The notes: a model not told the origin generated them from the sequence alone. A stretch of DNA of 64,000 nt from an uncultured Muribaculaceae bacterium (GCA_910587185.1 CAJULY010000008.1:59455-123454); one strand, 5' to 3'; shown: positions 1-8,967, numbered from the stretch's first letter. Numbers and translations: made by a program.

Positions 1-2
1 AT

Positions 3-191
3 ATGATTATTGAAAGCAACAGAGGAGAAATAGACTGCGGCAAAGACCAGAATCTTAAGCAGTTGATAGACTATCTTAGAGAGAGAGACGACAAAATAGA
101 AAAGCTTATTGAGGAGAAAACAACTTGGAAAATCCTATATGAACAGATCTTATCAAATAAGAATATCATAATAGAAAAGACCGGCAGTTGA
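3..191 (+). CDS. C-terminal end of a coiled-coil protein (partial)
   Basis: Only the last ~60 residues are visible. The frame is open to the window edge, so the Met at position 3 may be internal. The tail is strongly charged, with a predicted coiled coil rich in Glu, Lys, Arg, Leu and Ile (about residues 15-55). This kind of tail is common at the end of Bacteroidetes XRE-type helix-turn-helix regulators, but no DNA-binding domain is in view, so that identity is a guess. The stop codon lies inside the loop of the following terminator hairpin. Confidence 0.45.
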   Translation: MIIESNRGEIDCGKDQNLKQLIDYLRERDDKIEKLIEEKTTWKILYEQILSNKNIIIEKTGS

Positions 192-202
192 TTGCCGGTC
201 TT
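177..202. terminator. Bidirectional intrinsic terminator
   Basis: A perfect 10-bp stem (AAGACCGGCA / TGCCGGTCTT) with a 6-nt loop overlaps the 3' end of the preceding gene. Read on the minus strand it is followed by a T-rich stretch, so it can also end the GH84 transcript that arrives from the right. Confidence 0.75.
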
Positions 203-256
203 AAACTTAACGTCAGACTATATTATTTACTAATAAATATCAATAAGGTGTAGGTG

Positions 257-2854
257 TCAGCGCTGGATCGCTTCGAAGAGAGTGGCGTGACCCTTGAGTG
301 AAATGCGAACGGCCTTCGGCGCAAGAGGGACGCTGGCATAGTCCGTCGTCACATCCATTGTCGAAACCTGACGGCCCTTCTCATCATACTGTGTCACTGT
401 CACAGCTCCCATCAGGTTATCCATGAGCAGAATCAGGACATTGTCACCCTGAACGCGGTCAAATGAAATCTCTCCTGCGAGTTCCGACGAAGTGGTCGGA
501 TTCTCGTCGAAAGCCTTGAGAACAGCATCGACATCCTTGGCTTCGATATTGAGGCCGATGCGTGCGGCAGTCAGAGGATTGACGTGGAACGTACGGACGG
601 ACGACCATGAGCTGCGCTTGGAATCAAGACGGCGCATGCGGACGTAGCGGGCATTGACGGGCTCGCCTTTCCACTGGAATTCGTAAGTTTTCTTCAGCTC
701 GTTGCTGAGGGGATGCCAGTCCTTGCCGTCGGCGGAATATTCGATGATCATATTGTCGAAATAGTCACCGTCGTCAACCGAATTGCGACCCTGAAGGATA
801 TCCACCTGATCGATGGGACGCACCGTCAGCAGATCTATGCCGAACCATGTGCCCTCGCGCTGGGCCTCGCTGGAGTGATAGAATGTTGAAGGATCGTTAT
901 CAAGCATCGGGGCGATGTCCTTGGCGCTCTTGTGGGAGAAGGTTCCTGCTCCGCGATACATCGTAGGCACCTTTCCGCTCACTTTCTGATAGAAATCCTT
1001 GACCATGCCGTCCATGGCGTTGAGATAGAACGGATGGAGTTTCATTGTGCCTATCTTATGCTCGTTATAGCCTTTTATGTCCTCGGGGGTCATCACGTTT
1101 TCGACATATCGGGTCCAGAACACGGAGTCGTTTCCGCTTTCGAAAGTCTTGATCAGATCGAGGGTCGCAAGGCCTCGCTTGCCCACTTTTGTAAACTGTG
1201 TGAGCCAGGGCTGGAGTTCTTTCAGCAGACCGGGATTGGTAGATCCTTTCTGGATCTCACCCTCGACCTTGACCACTTTCTCGAATTCCTTCTTCAGCTC
1301 TGCAAACTGCTGAGGAGTGTAATGGTTATAAGGGAAAATAACCGTCTCCCACGACTCATCGCGGCGGTAACCGGTCTCGGTGTCGGCCGAATGGATGGCG
1401 AATGTGCGGTATGCTTCAGGAGCGCCGGGCATGATTTCCACGAGACCGCGCTCCCAGTTGTCTAGAGGATTGTAGGCGGGAGTGTTCCAGGAATAGTCGG
1501 CAACACCGTAGAGAGCGAGTTTCGACGCTTCGCCATGTTCCATGGGATTGCTGATGAAACCGGCTACCTGATCGGCCGTCAGATTGGTGTCGAGACCATA
1601 GACGGGGCCTTGGAGGATAATGGGGCGCACATAATCGGTCACGGGATAGTTCCACCAGTAGAGCGCCGGGCGTTTGATGCGGGTATTGATAAACTCAAGT
1701 GTCTCCGGGGTCAGGTCGCTGCACACGACTGCTCCGGTCCAGAACACTTCAACATCGGGATTCAGTTCGCGGCCATAGATCGCAAGCTGGCCGTTTTCGC
1801 CGGGACCCGCCCAGAGCTGGGAGTAGTCGGTGGGACACACGATGAGATTGTTGACATCGCCTTTGGCTTTCACGAAATCATTGGTCAGATCGTTGAGCAG
1901 TTTTGCCTGCATGTGGGAATCGGTTCCCTTTCCTTCGATATCGTCGAAGAAGATCGCGAACGAACGGATTCCGAGATCATACATCATGTTGAACTTGTTG
2001 ACAAGCGAGTCATAGTCGGCCTTGTCCCAGCGGATATCTTTTCCCGGATGGATCGCCCAGATGAAATTGACATGATTCTTCTTGGCGCGGTCCACGAGTT
2101 CCTTGATGTTTTTCGCCTCCTGCTCGGGATAAGGCTGACGCCAGTAGGGAGAGCTGTGATAGGGATCGTCCTTGGGGCCGTAGAGATATTCGTTCAGCTT
2201 GTTCTGTCCGTAAAAATCGAGCAGCGACATGCGTACCTGATGGCTCCAGGGAGTTCCGTAGAAGCCCTCAACGACACCGCGATATTTCATCGAAGGATAA
2301 TCGTTGATGACCATCATGGGAAGATCACCGCCCTTGCATGCCGGGCTTGCCAGAATCTGGCGAAGAGTCTGGAGTCCGTAGAAAGCTCCGCGCTCGTTAT
2401 AGCCGGTAATGACAATTTTCTTGGGGCCGATATCAAGAAGATATGCTCCGTCAACAGCCTTTACTCCGGCCTTTTTGGCGGCTTTGGCGCCGAAATCGAT
2501 ATCAACCTCGATGCCCCCGACACCCTGACGAAGGAATCCGAGATCATCGGCAAACGCCTTTTTCTTGTCCTTGATGCGGAAACCTCCGCTGATGTTCAGC
2601 ATTCCGGTGTTCGGACGGCTCACGCTCTGCGGAGTTGGATTGATAATGATTCCGTGATGGTCAAGTTTCTTACCCGGGACAGCATTGTAATGCTTCACTT
2701 CACCGCGCTGGGAGCTGAAATCGAATTCATCGTCCTGCGCCATTGCTGACGGCGCTCCGAGTGTCATGGCTCCCAATAGCGACGCCGCACAAAACAGTTT
2801 GATTTTCTTTGTCATATATCTATTAATTATCAGATTATTATTTCTTTTATTCAT
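257..2854 (-). CDS. GH84 beta-N-acetylglucosaminidase (O-GlcNAcase / hyaluronidase family)
   Basis: Exported glycosidase expected to release terminal beta-GlcNAc from host glycans by substrate-assisted catalysis. The order is signal peptide, GH20b-like N-terminal domain (about 65-185), GH84 barrel (about 190-480, opening with YRGVVEGFYGTPW), a helical region, and a C-terminal discoidin-like domain (about 650-770). The catalytic Asp pair is seen as FFDDIEG at D304-D305, matching the DD pair of BT4395 and NagJ. The first ATG overlaps the stop of the upstream lipoprotein gene (ATGA) behind a GGAGAGG motif. An internal Met14 (2815) gives a more canonical signal peptide and may be the true start. 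Its coupling to the WG-repeat lipoprotein suggests one operon. Family assignment is firm; the natural substrate is inferred. Confidence 0.93.
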   Translation of the reverse strand: MNKRNNNLIINRYMTKKIKLFCAASLLGAMTLGAPSAMAQDDEFDFSSQRGEVKHYNAVPGKKLDHHGIIINPTPQSVSRPNTGMLNISGGFRIKDKKKAFADDLGFLRQGVGGIEVDIDFGAKAAKKAGVKAVDGAYLLDIGPKKIVITGYNERGAFYGLQTLRQILASPACKGGDLPMMVINDYPSMKYRGVVEGFYGTPWSHQVRMSLLDFYGQNKLNEYLYGPKDDPYHSSPYWRQPYPEQEAKNIKELVDRAKKNHVNFIWAIHPGKDIRWDKADYDSLVNKFNMMYDLGIRSFAIFFDDIEGKGTDSHMQAKLLNDLTNDFVKAKGDVNNLIVCPTDYSQLWAGPGENGQLAIYGRELNPDVEVFWTGAVVCSDLTPETLEFINTRIKRPALYWWNYPVTDYVRPIILQGPVYGLDTNLTADQVAGFISNPMEHGEASKLALYGVADYSWNTPAYNPLDNWERGLVEIMPGAPEAYRTFAIHSADTETGYRRDESWETVIFPYNHYTPQQFAELKKEFEKVVKVEGEIQKGSTNPGLLKELQPWLTQFTKVGKRGLATLDLIKTFESGNDSVFWTRYVENVMTPEDIKGYNEHKIGTMKLHPFYLNAMDGMVKDFYQKVSGKVPTMYRGAGTFSHKSAKDIAPMLDNDPSTFYHSSEAQREGTWFGIDLLTVRPIDQVDILQGRNSVDDGDYFDNMIIEYSADGKDWHPLSNELKKTYEFQWKGEPVNARYVRMRRLDSKRSSWSSVRTFHVNPLTAARIGLNIEAKDVDAVLKAFDENPTTSSELAGEISFDRVQGDNVLILLMDNLMGAVTVTQYDEKGRQVSTMDVTTDYASVPLAPKAVRISLKGHATLFEAIQR

Positions 2855-4671
2855 TTTACCTCTCCGCCGTAACCGAAGGTCTGTTCCGCAAAGATGACCT
2901 TGAGTTTTTCCTGATTCCCCTCGTAGGGATGCAGCGACCTGTCGGCCTCGGGCAACAAGCCCCAGACTGCTTTCACCGAATTGTCCTCGATTGCCACCAA
3001 CGCATAGCGCCCGTTTCCGAGATCTATGAGAGTTGCGCCTGAATTGGAGGCGGCAACCTTACCGAATGCGCTGAAATGCTCTGTCAGGGCGCCATACAGC
3101 CGCCGCAATTTGCCTCGGAGCTTGCCATAGTTATTGAACATTACCGTAAAACGTGACGGCGTTTCGTCGGTGAACTCATATTCCGTAAGCGTTCCCGGCC
3201 CGTTCGCTTTCGGGAAAGTGCCCCATAGATAGTCGATAATTCTGCCGGGAGTGAAAACGGGATGGCTTAAAGCCGCGGGGAAATTGACCGTGACAGCAAC
3301 CATCTCGCCTTCGACCGTAGGGAAAAAATTGATTTCATCAGTGTTGCCATAATTCGCGGCCACGGGAGGGGCGATAAAGTCCAGCTCTTCAGCCTGCCGA
3401 TCAAGAAGGTCTTTTGCGGACGATCCGAATGTCATGCCGAATGTCCCGACAGGACTCATTCCTGTCCCACGTATCAGACGGTCGATGTCGATGTAATCCG
3501 ATGTCAGGAAAGAAGAGGGTTCCTCTGTCGAATAAAAGACATCCTCTATTTCCGGAAGATCGCTGCGCATCTCGCCCTCGGGATCCATTATCACCCATCT
3601 CCCCTCATCAATACAGGCGAAAAGATTGCCCGAGAACACAGGAGAAAGAGCGAGGAAAGTTCTCTTAACGGCTCTCTCGCCTTTAAGGTCTATTATCGAG
3701 TACCGCTCATTGCCTCCGGCCGTGGAATCGGATTCAGAAACGGCAAGATGGGCTTCATCGAGAAACCGTGCGCTCGAGAAACGCGGCTCCAGCACCACGG
3801 AGCCGTCGATGAGCGAACGCAGTCCGAAAAGGCCACCGTCATTCATGAACACGTAATTGTTTCCGGCTATGTCAGTGATGGCCCTGTTTATGGAATCGGG
3901 AGCAACGGCCTGCCGTCCCGTCTCGTCCAGAAGTCCCCACGATTCTTTTTCTCCGGCCACGGTGGCAACCGGGAGATACCCGGCCGTAAAATTCTCGGCC
4001 ATGCGGCCATAGACGCGGGAACTTATGCGGAAACACTCACGACCGGAGTAATCGAACACTATGGCCACGGATTCAGGCGCTCCTGATGGGGCGGAAGCAT
4101 TGAATGCCTCGTGATTGCGGTCAGAGACTATGATACGTCCGCATGACGGCATATTAACCGCAGGATATTCCGCAGGAAGAACCTGACGGCCATCGAAACT
4201 TACGACACCCTGAAGAGAATCCACGGTATAGACTGCCATTCCGTCAGCGATATTGATAAATTTGCCGGGGATCTTTCCCTCGATCTTATCGAGCTCAAGC
4301 GTCACTTTTCCATCTCTGTCAATCACTGACACCGGTTTGTCACGTTCAGCGACCAGCGCGCGGTTGTCGTAAAAATTCGAGACGTATCTGTACTCTTTCT
4401 CTATCAGTGGCTTCTCGGGCGATACGACTGAATACAATTGCCAGTATCCGTTGTCATTCTGCGCCCAGAAACGACCGCAGCTGACAGGCGTAGGCCTGTG
4501 CGCCGAACACTCTCCGGCAATCACCTCCCCTTTCATGGAGAGCAGGTTCCATTTTTCTCCGCCTTTCAGACGACACGGGAAACCCCGGAATGAGTCTCCG
4601 GAATCGGAACATCCCTCCGCCGCAAAAAGCAGAAGCACCGCGAAAAAAGATAGAATGCCGAATCTGGTCAT
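2851..4671 (-). CDS. WG-repeat-like lipoprotein
   Basis: Surface or periplasmic lipoprotein of 606 aa. It has an N-terminal hydrophobic segment and lipobox ending FAAEGC (Cys21). The body holds several degenerate WG/KWG-type repeats, recognisable as G-x-W-x-L/I-x-D/S-x-x-G units (for example around 'SWGLLDETGRQ', 'KWNLLSMKGEV' and 'RWVIMDPEGEM'), which usually form a beta-propeller-like scaffold. No catalytic motif is visible. It lies directly upstream of the GH84 gene with a 4-bp overlap, so the two are probably made together. The propeller could bind glycan or partner protein, but this is inference. Confidence 0.75.
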   Translation of the reverse strand: MTRFGILSFFAVLLLFAAEGCSDSGDSFRGFPCRLKGGEKWNLLSMKGEVIAGECSAHRPTPVSCGRFWAQNDNGYWQLYSVVSPEKPLIEKEYRYVSNFYDNRALVAERDKPVSVIDRDGKVTLELDKIEGKIPGKFINIADGMAVYTVDSLQGVVSFDGRQVLPAEYPAVNMPSCGRIIVSDRNHEAFNASAPSGAPESVAIVFDYSGRECFRISSRVYGRMAENFTAGYLPVATVAGEKESWGLLDETGRQAVAPDSINRAITDIAGNNYVFMNDGGLFGLRSLIDGSVVLEPRFSSARFLDEAHLAVSESDSTAGGNERYSIIDLKGERAVKRTFLALSPVFSGNLFACIDEGRWVIMDPEGEMRSDLPEIEDVFYSTEEPSSFLTSDYIDIDRLIRGTGMSPVGTFGMTFGSSAKDLLDRQAEELDFIAPPVAANYGNTDEINFFPTVEGEMVAVTVNFPAALSHPVFTPGRIIDYLWGTFPKANGPGTLTEYEFTDETPSRFTVMFNNYGKLRGKLRRLYGALTEHFSAFGKVAASNSGATLIDLGNGRYALVAIEDNSVKAVWGLLPEADRSLHPYEGNQEKLKVIFAEQTFGYGGEVK

Positions 4672-4725
4672 GGTTTAAGGTAAAGAAAAAAGGAGAATGG
4701 CCTAAAGCCAATATATTATATAGTG

Positions 4726-4733
4726 CAAAGATA
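4726..4733 (-). promoter_or_regulatory. -7 box for the lipoprotein-GH84 operon
   Basis: The minus strand reads TATCTTTG, an exact match to the Bacteroidetes -7 consensus TAnnTTTG, about 55 bp upstream of the lipoprotein start. A matching -33 element at 19-21 bp is not clear. Confidence 0.5.
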
Positions 4734-4902
4734 CGCAATCCGAGAAACAAAACCTTGTTATTTATTGATAATTTTTCGGCCACAAAAATAAAATTACGTA
4801 ATTTTGGAGCCTGAACCAATCTCTTCAAATCAATTGATAGACAAAAGTCAAGAGATTTAGAGAAGTTTTAGTTAAATTAATGTTAAAACATCATCCGACT
4901 AC

Positions 4903-4932
4903 TTGTCCAACCATGAAAATTGCATACTTTTG
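4903..4932 (+). promoter_or_regulatory. Bacteroidetes-type promoter driving a short transcript
   Basis: TTG, a 19-bp spacer, then TACTTTTG, which matches the primary sigma consensus (TTTG-N19-21-TAnnTTTG) closely. Transcription would begin near 4939 and run about 70 nt before reaching a strong terminator. Confidence 0.65.
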
Positions 4933-4938
4933 CACGTG

Positions 4939-5007
4939 TGTTTTTCATAGTATTAGATTAAGATAAAGGTTTAAAGGGAAAGAGATGTTGTGAAACATCT
5001 CTTTTTT
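4939..5007 (+). ncRNA. Candidate small RNA or attenuated leader
   Basis: A ~70-nt unit bounded by a consensus promoter and an intrinsic terminator, with no start-codon-led reading frame. The body is A+T-rich and its 3' half is the terminator hairpin. A separate -7 box just downstream can serve the next gene, so this unit may stand alone. The same layout could also be an attenuator for the YciO-type gene. Confidence 0.35.
4980..5007 (+). terminator. Intrinsic terminator
   Basis: Stem AGAGATGTT / AACATCTCT with a 4-nt loop, preceded by A residues and followed by a run of six or more T. It ends the short transcript upstream of the YciO-type gene. Confidence 0.75.
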
Positions 5008-5032
5008 ATTTTTATATAAGCGTGGAATTCAC

Positions 5033-5040
5033 TAATTTTG
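5033..5040 (+). promoter_or_regulatory. -7 box for the YciO-type gene
   Basis: TAATTTTG is an exact TAnnTTTG match 28 bp before the start codon, downstream of the terminator. The -33 side is not obvious. Confidence 0.5.
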
Positions 5041-5068
5041 ACGTTGAAGAATCATCACGCACAGGCCC

Positions 5069-5689
5069 ATGAATACATTAAGAATCTACCCGACATCGAT
5101 AAACGACAGATACATCTCGGAAGCTGTCGCCGAGCTTCGCGACGGGAATCTCATCCTATATCCCACCGACACGCTCTATGCCATTGGGTGTGACGCGCTT
5201 AACCAGAGCGCGATAGAGCGTCTATGCCAGCTGAAGGGTATCAATCCGCAGAAAAACACCCTCTCAATCATCTGCAGCGATATTTCGCAGGCAAGCGAAT
5301 ACGCCCGCATAGACAACCGGGCCTACGCCATCCTGCGCCACAACACTCCCGGGCCTTTCACATTCATACTCCCCTCGGCGCCAGGATTGCCAAAAGCATT
5401 CAAGGGGCGCCGCCAGGTCGGGCTCAGAATTCCCGACAACGCCATTGCGCGTGCGCTCGCGGAAGAACTCGGACATCCGTTGCTGACCACCTCCATACCC
5501 ACCGTCGGCCTGTCGGAAGACGAGATAATTTTCCCCGACGAGATTCTTCTTCGCTATGAAAACGGCAACAACATCGCGTTGATGATCAACGGAGGTAACG
5601 GCGGCTCGGAACAATCCACCATCGTGGATCTGACCGACAGCTCCTCGCCGAACATATTGCGTAAGGGAGCAGGCTCCCTTGAATTGTAA
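5069..5689 (+). CDS. YciO/YrdC/Sua5-family protein (threonylcarbamoyl-AMP synthase fold)
   Basis: 206-aa cytosolic protein of the YrdC/Sua5 superfamily, whose TsaC members make threonylcarbamoyl-AMP for tRNA t6A. The core motif ILYPTDTLYAIGCD (about 29-42), the KGI...NTLSIIC segment and NTPGPFTFILP (about 91-101) are present. Overall spacing and the late segment IVDLTDSSSP resemble E. coli YciO more than TsaC, so the exact role is less certain. It lacks the C-terminal extension of Sua5. It is first in a run with the ATPase-DUF4435 gene (11 bp apart) and the prenyltransferase. Confidence 0.88.
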   Translation: MNTLRIYPTSINDRYISEAVAELRDGNLILYPTDTLYAIGCDALNQSAIERLCQLKGINPQKNTLSIICSDISQASEYARIDNRAYAILRHNTPGPFTFILPSAPGLPKAFKGRRQVGLRIPDNAIARALAEELGHPLLTTSIPTVGLSEDEIIFPDEILLRYENGNNIALMINGGNGGSEQSTIVDLTDSSSPNILRKGAGSLEL

Positions 5690-5700
5690 AATCCAACGCC

Positions 5701-7332
5701 ATGTCTGTAAAACCGTTACAACTTCCCCCGCTCCCTTCAGGTAAAAGGCTGAGTGTTGACGAGGCCGCACGCCAGATAATAATTGTCGGAGCCAACGGAG
5801 CCGGCAAAAGCCGTTTCGCAGCCTACGTGGCCAGAGAGGCAGGATCCTCGGCATTCCCGCTTTCGGCACTGTATGCAATCTTCGAGCGCACGTCGGGACC
5901 TACGGGAAATGCCGTCATCGACCGTATTTATGACGAAGCGATTGAACAAGGCATGCCTCATGAGAAAGAGACGACGCAGTTTGAGAGAGTACTGACAATG
6001 CTCATGCGCAACGAAATGCTCAGTCTGCTCAGATATAAACTGTCAAGGCGCGGACATACCGACGCCCGACTCCCGTTCTCGCAGCTTGACACCGTCATAG
6101 ACCTCTGGGAAGAAGTTTTTCCCGGGAACAGGATACTAACCGAGAGCGGACGACTGCTCTTCACTCACGACACCGCCGGATCGGCCGGTGAAAGCTACTC
6201 CTCATCGCGACTGTCGGCCGGTGAAAAAGCCGTGCTCTATTATATAGGAGCGATGACGTTCGCGCCCAAACGCTCGACCGTGTTCGTTGACAGCCCCGAA
6301 ATGCTGCTGCACCCTACAGTCATAAGCGCGCTCTGGAACCATCTGGAATCAATGCGGCCCGACTGTCGTTTTGTATATACCACACATGATCTCGACTTTG
6401 CCGCTTCACGCTCCGCCTCTTCGACTATATGGGTAAGAGGATGCGATCCCCGCAACAATACGTGGGACTACGAGGTTATGCCCCCACAGACAGCCATCTC
6501 CGACGAAATATACCGGTCGATCTTAGGCTCGCGCAAGCCGGTCATTTTCACCGAAGGCGACGGACGCAGATCGATAGATGCGAAACTCTATCCACTTATA
6601 TTCCACAACTTCACCATTCAGGCACTCGGAAGCTGCAATAAAGTGATCGAAGCTACGCGGACTTTCAATGACCTCAACGCTTTTCACCACATGGATTCTC
6701 TCGGCATCGTTGACCGTGACCGCCGCGACGTCAACGAGGTCGAATATCTCAGAAGGAAAAGGATCATGGTTCCCGATGTCGCTGAAGTCGAGAACATACT
6801 GCTCATAGAGGAAGTGGTCAGAGCCGTGGCCACATTCTGCGGGAAAGACGAAAACATAGTGGCCCAACGCGTGAAGAAAAGCATCATGACGGAATTCCGT
6901 CACGACCTGCGCCAACAGGCCCTGCTCCACACCCGCCATAAAGTGAAGCGCCTGATGGAATGCCGCATAGACGGGCGCTTCGACAGCATAGAGAAGCTTG
7001 AACGCCATCTGGAGAACCTGCCGAAAGAAATAAATCCGCGCGGCATCTACAACGGGCTGTGCAAGGAATTCCAGAGTTATCTTGCCACGAACGACTATGC
7101 TTCGGTGCTTCGCGTATATAACCAGAAATCGATGCTGCCCGGATGTAATGTCGCGGGAATGTGCGGATTGCGCGATAAAGACGACTACCTCTACACCATA
7201 TTGAAGATATTGCGTCGAAAATGTCCTGAAGCCGACCGCATTCGTCAAGCAGTTCTCGGATGCTTCAGGCTCGGGCCCGACGAAACTCCCTATATCAATG
7301 ATGACAAAGAAGAAAATAAAGTGCTGGATTGA
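5701..7332 (+). CDS. AAA ATPase fused to a DUF4435 (TOPRIM-like) domain
   Basis: 543-aa two-domain protein. The N-terminal half is an ABC/SMC-like ATPase: Walker A GANGAGKS (30-37), signature LSAGEK (171-176), Walker B VFVDSPE (194-200) and H-loop TTHD (227-230). The C-terminal half carries DUF4435 hallmarks: an acidic TFTEGD-like strand (E285), then GIVDRDRRD (D338, D340), a TOPRIM-type acidic set. This layout recalls OLD nucleases and a fused form of the AriA/AriB pair of PARIS anti-phage systems, but it is shorter than those fused proteins would be. It lies inside a housekeeping run and its 3' end overlaps the prenyltransferase gene by 35 bp, so it is not on an evident defence island. Domain calls are firm; a defence role is inference. 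Confidence 0.85.
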   Translation: MSVKPLQLPPLPSGKRLSVDEAARQIIIVGANGAGKSRFAAYVAREAGSSAFPLSALYAIFERTSGPTGNAVIDRIYDEAIEQGMPHEKETTQFERVLTMLMRNEMLSLLRYKLSRRGHTDARLPFSQLDTVIDLWEEVFPGNRILTESGRLLFTHDTAGSAGESYSSSRLSAGEKAVLYYIGAMTFAPKRSTVFVDSPEMLLHPTVISALWNHLESMRPDCRFVYTTHDLDFAASRSASSTIWVRGCDPRNNTWDYEVMPPQTAISDEIYRSILGSRKPVIFTEGDGRRSIDAKLYPLIFHNFTIQALGSCNKVIEATRTFNDLNAFHHMDSLGIVDRDRRDVNEVEYLRRKRIMVPDVAEVENILLIEEVVRAVATFCGKDENIVAQRVKKSIMTEFRHDLRQQALLHTRHKVKRLMECRIDGRFDSIEKLERHLENLPKEINPRGIYNGLCKEFQSYLATNDYASVLRVYNQKSMLPGCNVAGMCGLRDKDDYLYTILKILRRKCPEADRIRQAVLGCFRLGPDETPYINDDKEENKVLD

Positions 7333-8185
7333 AGCCATGCGCCTGCGCACGCTCCCCGTTTCAGTAGCGGGTGTGTTCATGGCATGCGGCTGTGCGGCAG
7401 CAAACAATACATTCCGTCTTCTTCCGGCGGCATTGTGTCTTCTGTTTGCTATTCTCGCCCAGATATCATCCAATTTCGCAAACGAATATTATGACTTCGC
7501 CGACGGCCTCGACAAAAAAGGACGCGAAGGGCCTCGGCGCGGTGTGACCGAAGGAGATATCTCACCTCGTGCAATGCTTGCGGCTACTTATATTGTTTTA
7601 GGACTGGCATGTGCTGTCGGGCTGTCGCTGCTGTTGTTCGGAGGCTGGTGGCTGATCCCCGCAGGAATCTTCATCGCGCTGGGAGTCGTAGCTTACAGCG
7701 CCGGGCCATATCCGCTTTCGCGCCACGGGCTTGGAGAAGTGGCCGTCATACTCTTTTTCGGTCTGATCCCGGTCTGCTGCACCTATGTCCTCCAAGGCGG
7801 ACAATTTGGCTGGCCCATAGCGATGGCAGGCCTTTCGGCAGGCCTCATGGGCGCCAACGTACTGATAATAAACAACTACCGCGACATGGACGATGACAAA
7901 GCCGTCGGCAAGAAAACGCTTGCCGTGATTTTCGGCCGGAAATCGATGCGATGGATCTATCGGTGCAATGCGCTTGCGGCAGCATTGCTAATGTCGGAAT
8001 GGTACAAAACTGTATCGGAAACAGCAGCTATCATAATTGCCGCCGTCTATTGCGTCATAGCCTTTTCCATTGCCGATCAGATGAAACGCAGAAAGGGCCG
8101 TCAGCTCAATCCGCTGCTCGGCGCCACATCGATGACGATGTTCGCATTCAGTTTAGCGTGGTGCGTCGCCGTGGCCTGCCCATGA
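7298..8185 (+). CDS. menA: 1,4-dihydroxy-2-naphthoate polyprenyltransferase (UbiA family)
   Basis: Inner-membrane prenyltransferase of menaquinone synthesis with about eight hydrophobic helices. Both Asp-rich motifs are visible: NEYYDFADGLD (about 62-72) and NNYRDMDDDKAVGKKTLAV (about 190-208), the latter typical of MenA. Two adjacent ATGs exist (7298, 7301); either overlaps the end of the ATPase gene, suggesting translational coupling. The 3' end overlaps the convergent kinase-like gene by 33 bp. Other UbiA enzymes are possible, but the second motif favours MenA. Confidence 0.88.
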   Translation: MMTKKKIKCWIEAMRLRTLPVSVAGVFMACGCAAANNTFRLLPAALCLLFAILAQISSNFANEYYDFADGLDKKGREGPRRGVTEGDISPRAMLAATYIVLGLACAVGLSLLLFGGWWLIPAGIFIALGVVAYSAGPYPLSRHGLGEVAVILFFGLIPVCCTYVLQGGQFGWPIAMAGLSAGLMGANVLIINNYRDMDDDKAVGKKTLAVIFGRKSMRWIYRCNALAAALLMSEWYKTVSETAAIIIAAVYCVIAFSIADQMKRRKGRQLNPLLGATSMTMFAFSLAWCVAVACP

Positions 8186-8851
8186 GTCGAACTCGGCCGG
8201 CTGCGAGAAATCCTCGTCAGGGAAACGGCGTGAAAGATATTCCACAATGACCTCTACCAGCTGGTCCATCGACATGACGGAAGTATCCAGCGACATATCG
8301 TAACTTGAGGCAGCCCCCCACGTCTTGTCAGTATAGAAATTGTAATAGTTCGCACGCAGTTTATTGATTTTATTGGCTTTTGCGCGCGCTTTCTCTTCCG
8401 TCAGATTCTCCTCTTCGCGAGCCATTATGCGGGCGGCGCATTTTTCAGCGGGGGCATGCACGAATATGTTGACAAGTTTTCCATGATCCCTGAGGACATA
8501 GTCAGCCGTGCGTCCCACAATTATACAAGGCTCTTTTTCGGCCAGCGAATGGATAAAATCGCTTTGTGCCCGGTAAAGGCTGTCATCGGATATCGAGGTA
8601 CTGCCCGCATAACAATTCACTGAATTCAAACCGAACGCAAAAGAAAATATTCCGTTCAGAAACGAAGGAAACCGCTCGTCGTTACGTTCAAAAAACTCTT
8701 CGCCCACTCCGGCCTGTCGTGCAGCCTCGCGCAGCAGCTCCTTGTCATAATATTTGTATCCGAGGCGATGGGAGAGTTTACGCCCAAGTTCGCGGCCACC
8801 GCTTCCGAACTGACGGCCTATGGTGATAACTACGGGTTGTTTGTCTGACAT
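8153..8851 (-). CDS. Cytidylate kinase-like family protein
   Basis: 232-aa P-loop protein of the Cmk2-like family. The N-terminal loop ITIGRQFGSGGRELGRKL (about 9-26) matches this family's variant nucleotide-binding loop. 'KYYDKELLREAA' and 'CIIVGRTADYVLRDH' are further family motifs. It is not the housekeeping Cmk by sequence pattern, and its true substrate is unknown. It converges on the prenyltransferase gene with overlapping 3' ends. Confidence 0.82.
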   Translation of the reverse strand: MSDKQPVVITIGRQFGSGGRELGRKLSHRLGYKYYDKELLREAARQAGVGEEFFERNDERFPSFLNGIFSFAFGLNSVNCYAGSTSISDDSLYRAQSDFIHSLAEKEPCIIVGRTADYVLRDHGKLVNIFVHAPAEKCAARIMAREEENLTEEKARAKANKINKLRANYYNFYTDKTWGAASSYDMSLDTSVMSMDQLVEVIVEYLSRRFPDEDFSQPAEFDSWAGHGDAPR

Positions 8852-8874
8852 ATTTCAGGGATTAGATTGATTCA

Positions 8875-8882
8875 CAAATTTA
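8875..8882 (-). promoter_or_regulatory. -7 box for the cytidylate kinase-like gene
   Basis: TAAATTTG on the minus strand, 24 bp before the start codon. It is divergent from a second -7 box about 90 bp away. Confidence 0.45.
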
Positions 8883-8967
8883 ACAAATATTTCCGATAGA
8901 AAGATTCCGTCCGAAACAAAAAATTGATTTTATATGCGAAAAATTTTTACAATCGGCAAAATACTAT

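Noticed and set aside
1535..2749. 404-aa plus-strand frame opposite the GH84 gene
   Set aside because: It is the antisense of a gene with clear GH84 motifs; its protein has no recognisable domain or start context.
5701..7332. Calling this gene a PARIS defence system outright
   Set aside because: One gene only, smaller than a fused AriA-AriB would be, and in a housekeeping setting; the domains alone do not prove the system.
6523..7473. 316-aa minus-strand frame across the ATPase and menA genes
   Set aside because: Runs antisense to two well-supported genes and has no family signature.
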